Shown: positions 8,931 to 18,057 of the stretch, piece after piece
Position numbering within the stretch: position 1 is the first letter of the stretch
How the letters are laid out: each line of letters begins with the position of its first letter
NCBI GenBank assembly: GCA_965211775.1
Contig: OZ242974.1
Coordinates: forward strand, 2,604,001 to 2,668,000
DNA from: Thiodiazotropha sp040506975
GTDB lineage: Bacteria; Pseudomonadota; Gammaproteobacteria; Chromatiales; Chromatiaceae
Reading direction: 5' to 3'
DNA: 64,000 nt
Notes under the pieces: generated by a model
Databases searched by the model: none
What the model was told of the DNA's origin: nothing
What the model saw: the letters and a program-made list of their open reading frames with translations, nothing else
Translations under genes and position numbers: made by a program

Positions 8931-9413
8931 ATGAAACGGTTTATCCATCTGTATCTTTTATGCTTTTGCGGCGGACTCCCGGCAGGTGATGACTATCCGC
9001 AGGCACCCGACTTCTCTTTACCCGGCGAGAATAGGCCTATCTCACTTAACGAATTCAAAGGCAAAGTTGTGCTGCTCGATTTCTGGGCTTCATGGTGCGC
9101 GCCATGCCGGGCATCGTTTCCCTGGATGAACGAGATGCAGAGTAGATACAGGTCACAGGGATTGGAGATTATTGCTATCAATCTCGATAAAAATCGTGCA
9201 TTGGCAGATGACTTTCTCGCCAAAACCCCGGCAAAATTCACCGTGGCATTCGATCCCACGGGCGATGCTGCCAGTCAATACGATTTGAAAGGGATGCCCG
9301 CATCCTTTCTCATTGATCGCCAGGGGCGGATTCTTGACTCCCACGTGGGTTTTTTTCTATCCGAAACCGAGCAGCGGGAAAGGGTGCTCAAAGAGGTTTT
9401 GAATCCATTCTAG
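8931..9413 (+). CDS. TlpA-like periplasmic thioredoxin
   Basis: A 160-residue protein with a signal peptide (residues 1 to about 19) and a thioredoxin fold. The active site is WCAPC at residues 55-59, inside LLDFWASWCAPCRASFPW, and the cis-proline loop is GMPASFLID. This architecture fits TlpA/ResA-type thiol reductants that work in the periplasm, often for cytochrome or copper-site maturation. It is 12 bp after the oxidase-like gene and upstream of the DUF4266 gene. In clusters of this type a thioredoxin is a regular neighbour, possibly keeping the cysteines of the DUF4266 lipoprotein reduced; that last point is inference. Confidence 0.88.
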   Translation: MKRFIHLYLLCFCGGLPAGDDYPQAPDFSLPGENRPISLNEFKGKVVLLDFWASWCAPCRASFPWMNEMQSRYRSQGLEIIAINLDKNRALADDFLAKTPAKFTVAFDPTGDAASQYDLKGMPASFLIDRQGRILDSHVGFFLSETEQRERVLKEVLNPF

Positions 9414-9543
9414 GGATGATGTGTGAAGTCGTGTTCTTTATGAACGCGACATACGCCGCTTAAGTTTTTTTTAAGGTATCTTTGCTCTAATCCTCCTTTT
9501 CCATCAATCTATGCGTTAATCGATCAATGGCGCGGGCAATACC

Positions 9544-9762
9544 ATGTGCAAAGCGGCTGTCTTGTTGATGCCAGTTAGTTTCCTTATCGGCGGCTGCGCC
9601 AATTTGGGTGTTGAACCCTGGGAACGCGATCTGCTTGCAAAGCCGGAGATGCAGCTGATCTCCGATCCTGTAGAAGCGGGGCTTGATGACCATATCTATT
9701 TCAGTAAAGAGGCCTCCAGTGGCGGAAGAAGTTTTGCAGGTGGAGGATGCGGGTGCAACTGA
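9544..9762 (+). CDS. DUF4266 family small lipoprotein
   Basis: A 72-residue precursor with a lipoprotein signal peptide; the lipobox is IGGC at residues 15-18. The mature peptide of about 55 residues has the family core EPWERDLLAKPEM and ends in a glycine/cysteine tail, FAGGGCGCN. This matches DUF4266, a family usually encoded directly before DUF3570. The final 16 bases overlap the start of the DUF3570 gene, so translation is probably coupled. No function is established. Lipidation would place it in the inner or outer membrane facing the periplasm. The terminal CxC could bind a metal or form a disulfide. Confidence 0.8.
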   Translation: MCKAAVLLMPVSFLIGGCANLGVEPWERDLLAKPEMQLISDPVEAGLDDHIYFSKEASSGGRSFAGGGCGCN

Positions 9763-10483
9763 AAAAACAGAAAAGGATACGCACGGCGCTGACAGCGGCA
9801 ACATGCAGTCTGCTGGGTGTTCAGGGAACCGACGTAACGGCAGAGGAGGGGGAATGGGATTTCGACAGTGCTGTTCTTTTCTATTCCGAAGTTGACCGTG
9901 TCAGCGCCATTGAACCGGTGGTCATCGTAAAACGGGATTTCGGTGACGAGCGATTTCTCAATCTGAAGCTGGTATTCGATTCCTTGACCGGTGCGTCGGC
10001 GAATGGAGCGACACCGAGTGATCAACCCCAGACTTTTACCCGTCCATCGGGGGAGGGCATCTATACTGCCGACGCAGATGAGACACCACTTGACGACACC
10101 TTCAGGGATTTCCGTGTAGCCTTCAGCAGTCAATGGGATCAGCCGATCAATCGTGACTACAAGACCAGTTTCGGCGCCAACTTCTCCGCCGAATATGACT
10201 ACCTCTCAATGAGCGTAAACGCCTCCTTGTCGAGGGATTTCGATAAACGCAACACAACCCTCAATGCCGGCATATCCATCGCCAGCGATACCATCAGTCC
10301 CGATGGTGATATCCCGATCGGTTTTTCCAGTATGGTTGTCGACCGTGGCCAGGCTGGATTTGATGAGGCCTTTGATACCACCCGTGAGGGTGAAGACGAT
10401 ACAAAAGCCACCGTTGATCTGATCTTCGGCGTGACTCAGGTGATCAGTCGGCAGACGGTTATGCAGTTAAGCTATTCGCTTAG

Positions 10484-12051
10484 CCCGCATGTTTCATCCG
10501 TTTTTAAATTTAGCCGGTGATATGGCCAAGCTTGGATGGTTTGCCCTCACTGGGAACCAAACCTCTATCAAGCCCTGATTTTCCACCCTCCGGGCAGACT
10601 CCCCCTTACCCCCATTGTTGATCAACGTACCGGGGCAGCACTCTGCCGGGCTATCCCGGCTTGAGTCGTGCCGCCACCTGGAAAAACAGCGCCTGATAGG
10701 GATAGGTGCTGGAGAGCAGGAAGCGGATCCGTCGCGTGTTGCGAATGATGACCGCCCCGATCTTGAACAGTTTGAGCCGGATCGTGGTCATCTGTGCACG
10801 CGCCAGTTCCGTGCCCTTCAGCGCGAGGCGCCGGATGGCCTCCATCAGCACATAGGCCAGACTGGACAGCAGTAGACGAAACTGATTGGCCCACCAGTAA
10901 TGCGCGCTGGTGCGATCGGCGAACAGCCCCAGTTGCTGCTCCTTGATTCGGTTCTCCATGTCACCACGGGCGCAGTAGAGGTCATCGTAAAGGCGCTGTT
11001 TGTCGCCGGCCAGGTTGGTGACGATGAAGCGTGGATTTGGCCCCTTGTCGGTGACCTCCAGTTTGGCGATCACCTTGCGACGCGTCTTCCAGGTGCTGGC
11101 GGCATAGTGAAACTGAAAGAATTCCCGCATCTTCATGCTGGTTCGCTTCGCCAGTTCCTCAACCCACTGCATGGGCTCACGGATACACCGCAGCAAGGCG
11201 TCATTCTTGGCGATGCCCACGATATAGCCCACAGCGTTGCGCTCGCACCAGCTGAGCATGTGGTGACGGCAAAAGCCGCTATCGCCCCGAAAGATGATAC
11301 GCACTTCAGGCCAAGCCCGGCGCAGGCGTTTGACCAACAGCGCCAGAATCGCCCAGGCATGCTTGGGCGCATCGATCCGGCTGGGCCGCAGATAACTCAC
11401 CAGCAGTTGATCGCCACAAAAGACATACAGGGGCAGGAAGCAGTAGTGATCGTAGTAGCCGTGAAAGAAGCGGCCTTCCTGGCGGCCATGCACCGGATCA
11501 TCCGTGGCGTCGAAATCCAGGATCAGCTCATCGGGTGGTGCATCATATGAGGCAATGAACTGCTCGAGCAGTAGGTTGTGGACATCAACGGCAACCCGGC
11601 GATCGACCCGGTTCTCCAGCCGACAAAGTGTCGACTGGCTGCCCAGTACCTCCTCGCGTTCGATCGAGCTCTGTAGGGCCGGGTCGGTGCGTAGTGTCTG
11701 ATGGTCGTTCAGATCTTCATAACCCAGGCAGAGCCCATAGACTCGCTGGCGCAACAGGCTCAACTGGCTGTGTTCAATATAGCGGGGATCTCGCGGGTCG
11801 GGGATGACCGCATCAACCGCCTCGAACAATCCCAGACGCCTGTCGATCTCACGCAGCAGCAACACGCCGCCGTCCGAGGTGATATCGCCACTGGAAAACT
11901 CGGCTTGAACCTTACGGCGTTTTAGGGCTGGAAAATCAAAGGCAGTCTGGGTACAGTTTGTCACAGGCAAAATCCTTTCGATTACAGTGTAAGCAACTGA
12001 ATTATATCGAAGTATCAGGATTTTGCCTTTTTAATGCGTGAAATATTGGGG
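10484..12051 (-). mobile_element. IS1380-family insertion sequence, copy A (1568 bp)
   Basis: The element has imperfect terminal inverted repeats (CCCGCATGTTTCAT on the left, complement CCCCAATATTTCAC on the right). It is flanked by TTAG at 10480-10483 and 12052-12055. Length and sequence are nearly identical to copy B at 27765-29332, indicating recent transposition. It carries one transposase gene on the minus strand. It sits inside the DUF3570 gene. The same TTAG flank occurs at all three IS1380 sites in the window, so it may be a strict target preference. Confidence 0.92.
10651..11970 (-). CDS. IS1380-family transposase (copy A)
   Basis: A 439-residue DDE transposase. Hallmarks are the N-terminal segment AEFSSGDITSDGGVLLLREI, the first catalytic Asp region ELILDFDATDDPVHG, the second FRGDSGFCRHHMLSWCE, and the C-terminal block DMENRIKEQQLGLFADRTSA carrying the glutamate. 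It differs from copy B by only a few residues (S/G, F/L and S/G changes). Translation appears to begin at a TTG (TTG CCT GTG ACA). It seems intact and probably active, since the copies have not diverged. Confidence 0.93.
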   Translation of the reverse strand: MPVTNCTQTAFDFPALKRRKVQAEFSSGDITSDGGVLLLREIDRRLGLFEAVDAVIPDPRDPRYIEHSQLSLLRQRVYGLCLGYEDLNDHQTLRTDPALQSSIEREEVLGSQSTLCRLENRVDRRVAVDVHNLLLEQFIASYDAPPDELILDFDATDDPVHGRQEGRFFHGYYDHYCFLPLYVFCGDQLLVSYLRPSRIDAPKHAWAILALLVKRLRRAWPEVRIIFRGDSGFCRHHMLSWCERNAVGYIVGIAKNDALLRCIREPMQWVEELAKRTSMKMREFFQFHYAASTWKTRRKVIAKLEVTDKGPNPRFIVTNLAGDKQRLYDDLYCARGDMENRIKEQQLGLFADRTSAHYWWANQFRLLLSSLAYVLMEAIRRLALKGTELARAQMTTIRLKLFKIGAVIIRNTRRIRFLLSSTYPYQALFFQVAARLKPG

Positions 12052-12722
12052 TTAGTGATACCAGCGGCTACCTGACCGACCCATTTAAAATTCTCAGTGT
12101 GGTGGGAAGTGATGGTCGTCCTGTCGATTATCGCTATGAGCATCGACCCGATACACGTTTGAAGCAGAGCCTCTTCTGGCAGACCAAACACCATTTCAGC
12201 CGGGATATTCTCGATATCTCCTATCGTCTGTTCTGGGATGATTGGGATATAACCTCGCATACTTTTGATGTTCGATACCGCTGGATGTTCGGTAACGGCC
12301 ATTTTCTGGAACCACACTTCCGCTATTACCTCCAAAGCGAGGCCGATTTCTACCACAGGTTCCTGCGCGAGGAAGAAACCCTACCGGAATTCGCCTCGGC
12401 GGACTACCGCCTCGGTGAGTTGACCGGAATCACCCTGGGATTGAAATATGGCTTGAAACTGGCAAATGAACAGGAGATGAGCCTACGGCTGGAGTACTAT
12501 CTGCAGAGCGGTAACGGTACAGATGGCGAGGCTCCGGGCATTCTCAGTGATTTGGAACCCTTCCCGGACGTTGAAGCGATCATACTGCAATTCAGCTACA
12601 ATTTTTGACATCGAATTGTCGAACATACCCCGGTCAGGATTGGTATATTGGAAAAGCCTTCGGTAGGGTCAGCTAAAAAAAGCGAAGTTAACAGGCAGCG
12701 TGGAACGCTCAGCCTCGATGCG

Positions 12723-13583
12723 ATGGACGACTATTGCAGAGGGCGGTTTCAGGCCATGGTGAGCCCCTGCGAACTCTTTACGGAGGATGATGATACCCAG
12801 GCATGGAGGCTTCTGCAGACCGCCGCTGATGAAGCCTGGCGAATTGAACACAAGTTCAGTCGCTACAGTGACGACAATATCATCCATCAGATCAACAGCA
12901 GCCATGGCCGTGCCGTCAAGGTCGATGATGAAGTGGCAGATCTGCTCGATTTCGCCCAGCAGTGTTGGGAGCTCAGCGACGGCATGTTCGATATTACATC
13001 AGGGGTTTTAAGACGGGTGTGGCGATTCGACGGCGGCAGTGAAATACCTGATGAGGTATCTGTTAAGGCACTGCTGCCCCTGATCGGTTGGCAGCATGTC
13101 GATTGGTCTCGACCCTATTTCACCCTGCCTGAGGGCATGGAGATCGATTTCGGCGGAATCGGCAAGGAGTATGCGGTTGACCGGGTTTTACTGCGGCTAA
13201 AACAGCTGACCGGCGGCAAGCTGTTGCTAAACTTCGGAGGCGATATCAACACCAATGGTCGCAGCGGTGGTGATGGCGCCTGGTCGATCGGTATCGAAGA
13301 CCCCGATCAACCCGATTCCGCAACTGCCCTGCTGAAGATCCGCCAGGGCGCATTAGCCACCAGTGGTGACGCACGCCGTTATCTGCTGCGTGGGGGTAAG
13401 CGCTATGGGCATGTATTGAATCCAAAAACGGGTTGGCCTGTGGAACATGCCCCACGATCGGTTACTGTTGCAGCTTCCACCTGCACAGAGGCGGGTATGT
13501 TAGCAACTTTCGCCCTGTTGCATGGAAGCAATGCCGAAAGCTTTCTGAGGGGACAGGAAGTAAAATACTGGCTGCGTCGCTGA
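12723..13583 (+). CDS. apbE: FAD:protein FMN transferase, ApbE family
   Basis: About 286 residues from the ATG at 12723 (MDDYCRGRFQAMVSPCEL); an in-frame TTG at 12648 would add 25 residues with no family resemblance. Family features are ELSDGMFDITSGVL, the FAD/Mg-site block IDFGGIGKEYAVD, GDINTNGRS and the C-terminal HVLNPKTGWPV. ApbE moves FMN from FAD to Ser or Thr residues of extracytoplasmic proteins. No signal peptide or lipobox is seen, so this copy may act in the cytoplasm or use an unrecognised export route. It closes the cluster after DUF3570, whose DSLTGAS motif is a candidate substrate. The preceding IS might block its transcription from the upstream promoter. Confidence 0.85.
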   Translation: MDDYCRGRFQAMVSPCELFTEDDDTQAWRLLQTAADEAWRIEHKFSRYSDDNIIHQINSSHGRAVKVDDEVADLLDFAQQCWELSDGMFDITSGVLRRVWRFDGGSEIPDEVSVKALLPLIGWQHVDWSRPYFTLPEGMEIDFGGIGKEYAVDRVLLRLKQLTGGKLLLNFGGDINTNGRSGGDGAWSIGIEDPDQPDSATALLKIRQGALATSGDARRYLLRGGKRYGHVLNPKTGWPVEHAPRSVTVAASTCTEAGMLATFALLHGSNAESFLRGQEVKYWLRR

Positions 13584-13629
13584 CCGGTGTATACACTGTA
13601 TTGAATAGGTTCTTCTCCTGAGTGCTCAT

Positions 13630-13988
13630 ATGCTTTATTTCTCTTATGGATCAAACATGTCGAGCAGGAGGCTGCTGAGTAGAGTGCCTTCGGCAAGATT
13701 TATTACTTCGGCATCACTGCCTGGCCATGCGTTGCATTTTCATAAGAAAGGCCTGGACGGTTCCGCCAAGTGCGATGCCTATGAAACAAAAAGCCATACC
13801 TTTGGTATAAGCACCATGTGCTCACTGGTGCACTGGAATATGATTTACCTGCGCCATATATAGATGGACTACGGTTAATTGAAGCAATGGAAGATCCCGA
13901 GCCACAACGACATGCACTTGAAATGGCAACCTATGCGAACAGTGTGACATCGATCGGCTATACCCACTATCCACAAGGAAATGTTTGA
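13630..13988 (+). pseudogene. Gamma-glutamylcyclotransferase-like gene remnant
   Basis: The first 55 residues (MLYFSYGSNMSSRRLLSRVP onward) match the N-terminus of AIG2/gamma-glutamylcyclotransferase-like proteins, whose YGSN loop binds substrate. After DAYETKSHTFG the frame becomes nonsense and stops at 13863. Another frame resumes the family C-terminal sequence YKHHVLTGALEYDLP and continues to a stop at 13988. About 50 middle residues are missing, so an internal deletion with frameshift has destroyed the gene. Functional members open gamma-glutamyl peptides to 5-oxoproline. No insertion sequence remains at the scar. Confidence 0.7.
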
Positions 13989-14176
13989 ATAAAAAACAGC
14001 TACGATTTGGTGCAGGATTTTGATTGTGGATTACAATATAGAGAGAGCGGTGGATATAACGGTTACGGTTAACAGGGACAATGCCCTACAGATGCCGGCA
14101 GGTCTGTTCGGCTTGTCGGTCGCGCCATCGGCGGCATTCACTGAAAGCAATTATCTATCCTAATATAGGTGCTGGC

Positions 14177-16810
14177 ATGGGTGCGGTTGAAACAGAGAAA
14201 TCAATTGAATCGTTCGAGATTTTTCCATGGGACACTAATTTCGAAACAGGTATCGCTCTAATCGATGAACAGCACCAGGAACTGGTGCGAATACTCAATC
14301 ACCTTGCCGTTCATCTGGCAAACCGTTCCAGCAAAAGAATCCTGAATGAGGTTTTTGATGAATTGTTTGATTATGCAGACTATCACTTCAAGGCGGAGGA
14401 GAATGTCTGGCGGAAACACCTTCTCAACGATGAATCGTTAAACTCCCACGAAAATACCCACAAGTCTTTTATTTCACATGTCATTGAACTCAGGGGCAGG
14501 GAGGGTCGTGAGGACTATGATCAACTCATGCAGGATACGGTCGGGTTTCTGACCCATTGGCTTGCCTACCACATTCTGGATAACGATAAACGCATGGCCA
14601 AAGTGATTCTTGCCATTGAAAACGGCAAAACTGTCACTCAGGCCAAGCGGTCGGCTCACGAAGAGATGAGTGGTTCGATGCAGCTGCTCATAGAAACCGT
14701 GTTGAAGATGTACGACAGCCTCTCGTCGCGAACCATGGACCTGATGCGTGAGAAAACGCTGCGTAAGCAGGCTGAACAGGCATTGCTTGAAAACGAGGAA
14801 AAGTGGCGTTTTGTTTTTGAAAGCAACCACGAAGAGGTGTGGGATTGGGATATCCAGAAGAGCAACGAGACACATCAAAGTGTCGAAAACATACTCGCGC
14901 ATGTAATCGACCGCGAACTTGTTCAGGATTCCCGTTCATCCGGGATTCATCCGGATGATATCGCCCAGGTAAAGCTTCATTTGCAGTTGCATCTTGATGG
15001 TAAAACGCCGTTTTTCACAAGCAAGCACCGACTGCTGCATACAGATGGTTCGTGGACATGGGTGCTTAGCCGGGGAAAAGTCGTCAGCCGGAATGAACAG
15101 GGTTTGGCATTACGCATGGTTGGAACCCATTCCGACATCACCGAGCGCGAGCTGGCGTCGATCATATTCCATGCAAGCAGTCAGGGGATGATGATTTCTG
15201 ATAAAGATAACCGGATTATCAGCGTGAATCCGGCATTCACTGAAATAACCGGTTATCCGCCTGCCGAGGTCATTGGCAAGGATCCCAAATTTCTGGCCTC
15301 TGAGAGGAACAGTAAAGAGCTGTACCGCAAAATGTGGGAGGAAATACATGAACGCGGTCATTGGCAAGCTGAACTCTGGAACAGAAACAGGGCGGGAAAC
15401 GAATTCTATTCATACCTGAGTATCAACACCGTATTGGACGATCAAAACCAGATTGATCACTACATAGGGCTTTTGTCGGATATTACCGAGAAGAAAATAA
15501 ATGAAGACCTGGTGCTCAGGCATGCAAATTACGATGTCCTGACAAATCTGCCAAATCGGCGCATGTTTTTCACTCTTCTGGATAATGAAATCAAACGCGC
15601 AAAGCGCAGACAGGCACAGTTTGGGCTCTTCTTTATCGATCTTGACCATTTCAAGGAAGTGAATGACACACTCAGTCATGAAATTGGCGACAGGCTTCTG
15701 ATAGACGCCACACGACGCATGCAAAACTGTATTAGGGAGTCAGATGCAATCGCACGTATAGGCGGCGATGGGTTCGCCATGATTATCAGTGAAATGGGGT
15801 ACACCTCAAGGCTGGACAGTATTGCCCAAAAGATCATTGATGAACTCAGTAAGACGTTCAAGGTCGATGTCAATCAGATATATATTTCCGCCAGTATCGG
15901 CATCACCATTTATCCTGATGATGGGGAAGACGCATCGACTCTTCTTAAAAATGCAGACCAGGCGATGTATCGGGCTAAGAAGTCCGGCCGCAGCCGTTTC
16001 AGTTATTTCACCGCAGAAATGCAGGCGGCTTCGATTAAACGGCAGTTATTGCTGGGAGATTTGCGCAATGCACTATCCAGGAATCAATTCGAGCTGATTT
16101 ACCAGCCGATAATTGACCTGTCCAACGGATCTGTTGGTAAAGCGGAGGCATTGTTACGCTGGAAACACCCGAAAAGAGGAACGATATTCCCTGCCGAATT
16201 TATTTCCCTGGCAGAAGAGTCTGGGCTGATTATCGATATCGGCAACTGGGTTTTTGATGAAGTGATGCGTCAATTGGTTGAATGGTCAGACAGGACCTGT
16301 GATGGATTTCAGATCAGTATTAACACATCACCCTTACAGTTTCGTAACAGAATCGCGCATCAACAGTGGCTTCAGCAGTTGAAAAAGCTGCACTTGCACG
16401 GAAGCAGTGTAGTCGTGGAAATCACCGAAAACCTTCTGATGGAAAATGAAAGCAGTGTGCATGAGCAGTTGCTGGTGTTCCGGGATCATAATATCGAGGT
16501 GGCGCTGGATGACTTCGGAACCGGCTACTCCTCACTCTCTTACCTCAAAGACTTTCATATTGATTTCATCAAGATCGACCAATCATTCGTGCGAAACCTT
16601 AATGAAGATTCGCAGGAAATGATTCTATGTGAAGCCATGATTGCAATGGCTCATAAGCTGGGAATTAAGGTTATCGCCGAGGGTGTCGAGACTGAAATCC
16701 AGATGCAGTTATTAAAGCACTCCGGCTGTGATTATGCGCAGGGATATTTTTATTCGAAACCCGTTAGTGCTGGAGAATTTGAGCGTTATCTCCCTGATGC
16801 CGAAGGCTGA
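14177..16810 (+). CDS. Hemerythrin-PAS-GGDEF-EAL c-di-GMP protein
   Basis: About 877 residues from ATG 14177; an earlier in-frame ATG at 14081 adds 32 residues unlike any domain. Residues about 15-145 form a bacteriohemerythrin domain (GIALIDEQHQELV, YHFKAEENVW, HENTHKSF, HWLAYHILDND), which binds a di-iron centre and senses oxygen or redox state. Two PAS/PAC regions follow (about 210-330 and 330-450). The GGDEF domain has the altered signature GGDGF, so diguanylate cyclase activity is doubtful. The EAL domain keeps KAEALLRW, DDFGTGYSSLSYL and QGYFYSKP, so c-di-GMP hydrolysis is likely. There are no TM helices, so it is a soluble sensor. It stands alone between pseudogenes and IS elements. 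Confidence 0.92.
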   Translation: MGAVETEKSIESFEIFPWDTNFETGIALIDEQHQELVRILNHLAVHLANRSSKRILNEVFDELFDYADYHFKAEENVWRKHLLNDESLNSHENTHKSFISHVIELRGREGREDYDQLMQDTVGFLTHWLAYHILDNDKRMAKVILAIENGKTVTQAKRSAHEEMSGSMQLLIETVLKMYDSLSSRTMDLMREKTLRKQAEQALLENEEKWRFVFESNHEEVWDWDIQKSNETHQSVENILAHVIDRELVQDSRSSGIHPDDIAQVKLHLQLHLDGKTPFFTSKHRLLHTDGSWTWVLSRGKVVSRNEQGLALRMVGTHSDITERELASIIFHASSQGMMISDKDNRIISVNPAFTEITGYPPAEVIGKDPKFLASERNSKELYRKMWEEIHERGHWQAELWNRNRAGNEFYSYLSINTVLDDQNQIDHYIGLLSDITEKKINEDLVLRHANYDVLTNLPNRRMFFTLLDNEIKRAKRRQAQFGLFFIDLDHFKEVNDTLSHEIGDRLLIDATRRMQNCIRESDAIARIGGDGFAMIISEMGYTSRLDSIAQKIIDELSKTFKVDVNQIYISASIGITIYPDDGEDASTLLKNADQAMYRAKKSGRSRFSYFTAEMQAASIKRQLLLGDLRNALSRNQFELIYQPIIDLSNGSVGKAEALLRWKHPKRGTIFPAEFISLAEESGLIIDIGNWVFDEVMRQLVEWSDRTCDGFQISINTSPLQFRNRIAHQQWLQQLKKLHLHGSSVVVEITENLLMENESSVHEQLLVFRDHNIEVALDDFGTGYSSLSYLKDFHIDFIKIDQSFVRNLNEDSQEMILCEAMIAMAHKLGIKVIAEGVETEIQMQLLKHSGCDYAQGYFYSKPVSAGEFERYLPDAEG

Positions 16811-17028
16811 TCTTGTTATATGTCAGGAAACTGAGCAGATATTGGACTAGGCCTAGACAAAAATGGAGACCCCCCAGCTCTGCTGGGGAGGCATCAACAG
16901 TTTGACAGAAACAGGAGTCTCATAGTAACCCCAAAGCGTGAGCCGCCAAGCAACACGCTAAGGAGAAACCATGAGACAAGTAGAAAGTTTAAGCCACACG
17001 AGATGGGAGTGTAAGTACCATATTGTTT

Positions 17029-18057
17029 CCTGATTACCCCTAAACCTCAGCCATTCTCAAGAGGCGATATGGCATAGGTGGAGTGCGAAGAGCGGCAAAA
17101 AGCAATCGTTCAATCATGGCGGGTAAATCGAAACGGCGGTTAAACCGATATTCGAACTCAGCAAGATAACGCGACACATGTTTATCTCGAATCGCATGAA
17201 AAGTACCCAACAGACTGTTTTTGACATTACCCAACATCGTGTTTACCCATTTGAAGCACGAATACTGGACACTTTGGCGCCCACCACCCGTCACCATGGG
17301 GTTATGATGGCAATCAGCGGTTGTCACGCCACTAAAGCACCAAAGCCCATCGGTAAAGACTTCGCTGCCAGGCATCAAGCAGGAGCGGGCGTAGCGGGCG
17401 ATTTCACGTTTGCGGAAGCCCCTTACACGACGCAGTTGAATTTTCATGGGCCTGCCGTCCCGCGTCGTCTCAACAGCAGCTACGAAAGGGATTTTGTTGC
17501 GCGACCCACGACCACGCTTACCGGCTTGCTCGCCTCCGAGATAAGCATCATCCAATTCGATGCGACCGGCCAGTTTTTTTCCACGCTCACGTTCCATCAT
17601 CACCTGCATCAACTTATGCTTGAGTCGCCAGGCCGTATTGTAGTTCACCCCGATTTCGCGGGAAAGTTGCAGCGCCGAGATACTTTTCTTGCGTTGGGTC
17701 AACAGATAGATCGCAAGAAACCACGTTCTCAGCGGCAGCTTGGTGCCATGGAAGATGCTGCCGGCGGTCAGGGAAGTCTGATGATGGCACTTGTGACATT
17801 GATATATCTGACGCTTTTTGAGTTCACAGCCTGTTGTGTTGCCGCACTCAGGGCAGACATAGCCCGTCGGCCAGCGCAAATCATACAATGCCTGTCGACA
17901 CTGATCCTCGGTCCCATATTGTTCCAGAAAATCGTGCAAACCAAGACCTTTTTGAAATTGAATAGTATTTCTCGGCATGATGAAATCCTCTTTTATTCAG
18001 TAGGTTCCATTATGCTTGCACCACAGGCTCAATAGCTGAGCCTCATGAGTAATCAGG
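17029..18057 (-). mobile_element. IS1595-family element, copy 1 (1029 bp), nested in IS200
   Basis: Terminal inverted repeats begin CCTGATTAC at both ends. The 8-bp target duplication TATTGTTT is present at 17021-17028 and 18058-18065. The target is the tnpA gene of the IS200 copy, as the intact copy B sequence at 60261 onward confirms. The 8-bp duplication fits the IS1595 family. Copies at 23590 and 63041 are almost identical. Confidence 0.95.
17040..17978 (-). CDS. IS1595-family (ISXO2-like) transposase, copy 1
   Basis: A 312-residue transposase. An N-terminal zinc ribbon (CPECGNTTGC, then CHKCHHQT) is followed by a helix-turn-helix region (LQLSREIGVNYNTAWRLKHK). The DDE-type core begins with IELDDAYLGGEQAG, continues with EVFTDGLWCF and ends with the NVKNSLLGTFHAI segment. 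It appears intact and differs from the other copies by single residues. Confidence 0.93.
   Translation of the reverse strand: MPRNTIQFQKGLGLHDFLEQYGTEDQCRQALYDLRWPTGYVCPECGNTTGCELKKRQIYQCHKCHHQTSLTAGSIFHGTKLPLRTWFLAIYLLTQRKKSISALQLSREIGVNYNTAWRLKHKLMQVMMERERGKKLAGRIELDDAYLGGEQAGKRGRGSRNKIPFVAAVETTRDGRPMKIQLRRVRGFRKREIARYARSCLMPGSEVFTDGLWCFSGVTTADCHHNPMVTGGGRQSVQYSCFKWVNTMLGNVKNSLLGTFHAIRDKHVSRYLAEFEYRFNRRFDLPAMIERLLFAALRTPPMPYRLLRMAEV

Larger units (their letters stand above)
9747..12608 (+). pseudogene. DUF3570 outer-membrane beta-barrel, split by IS1380
   Basis: Two halves, 9747-10483 and 12056-12608, join into one frame when the IS and one TTAG duplicate are removed: the N-terminal part ends MQLSYSLS and the C-terminal part resumes DTSGYLTDPFKIL. 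The restored protein would be about 429 residues, with a signal peptide (to about residue 32), many amphipathic beta-strands and a C-terminal aromatic (QFSYNF), as in outer-membrane barrels. Residues 78-84 read DSLTGAS, matching the D-x-x-(S/T)-G-A-(S/T) pattern at which ApbE attaches FMN in other proteins. The neighbouring apbE makes flavinylation plausible. As it stands, the first half ends in IS-derived residues at 10520 and cannot form a full barrel. Confidence 0.85.

Noticed and set aside
9436..9476. CTTAAG and T-run after the TlpA-like gene as a rho-independent terminator
   Set aside because: The stem is very short and lacks GC pairs; the downstream genes look like part of the same cluster.
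17178..18035. A 285-codon frame antisense to the IS1595 transposase, repeated in copies 2 and 3
   Set aside because: Its presence in the other copies only reflects copying of the IS. The protein has no domain and is the mirror of the transposase.
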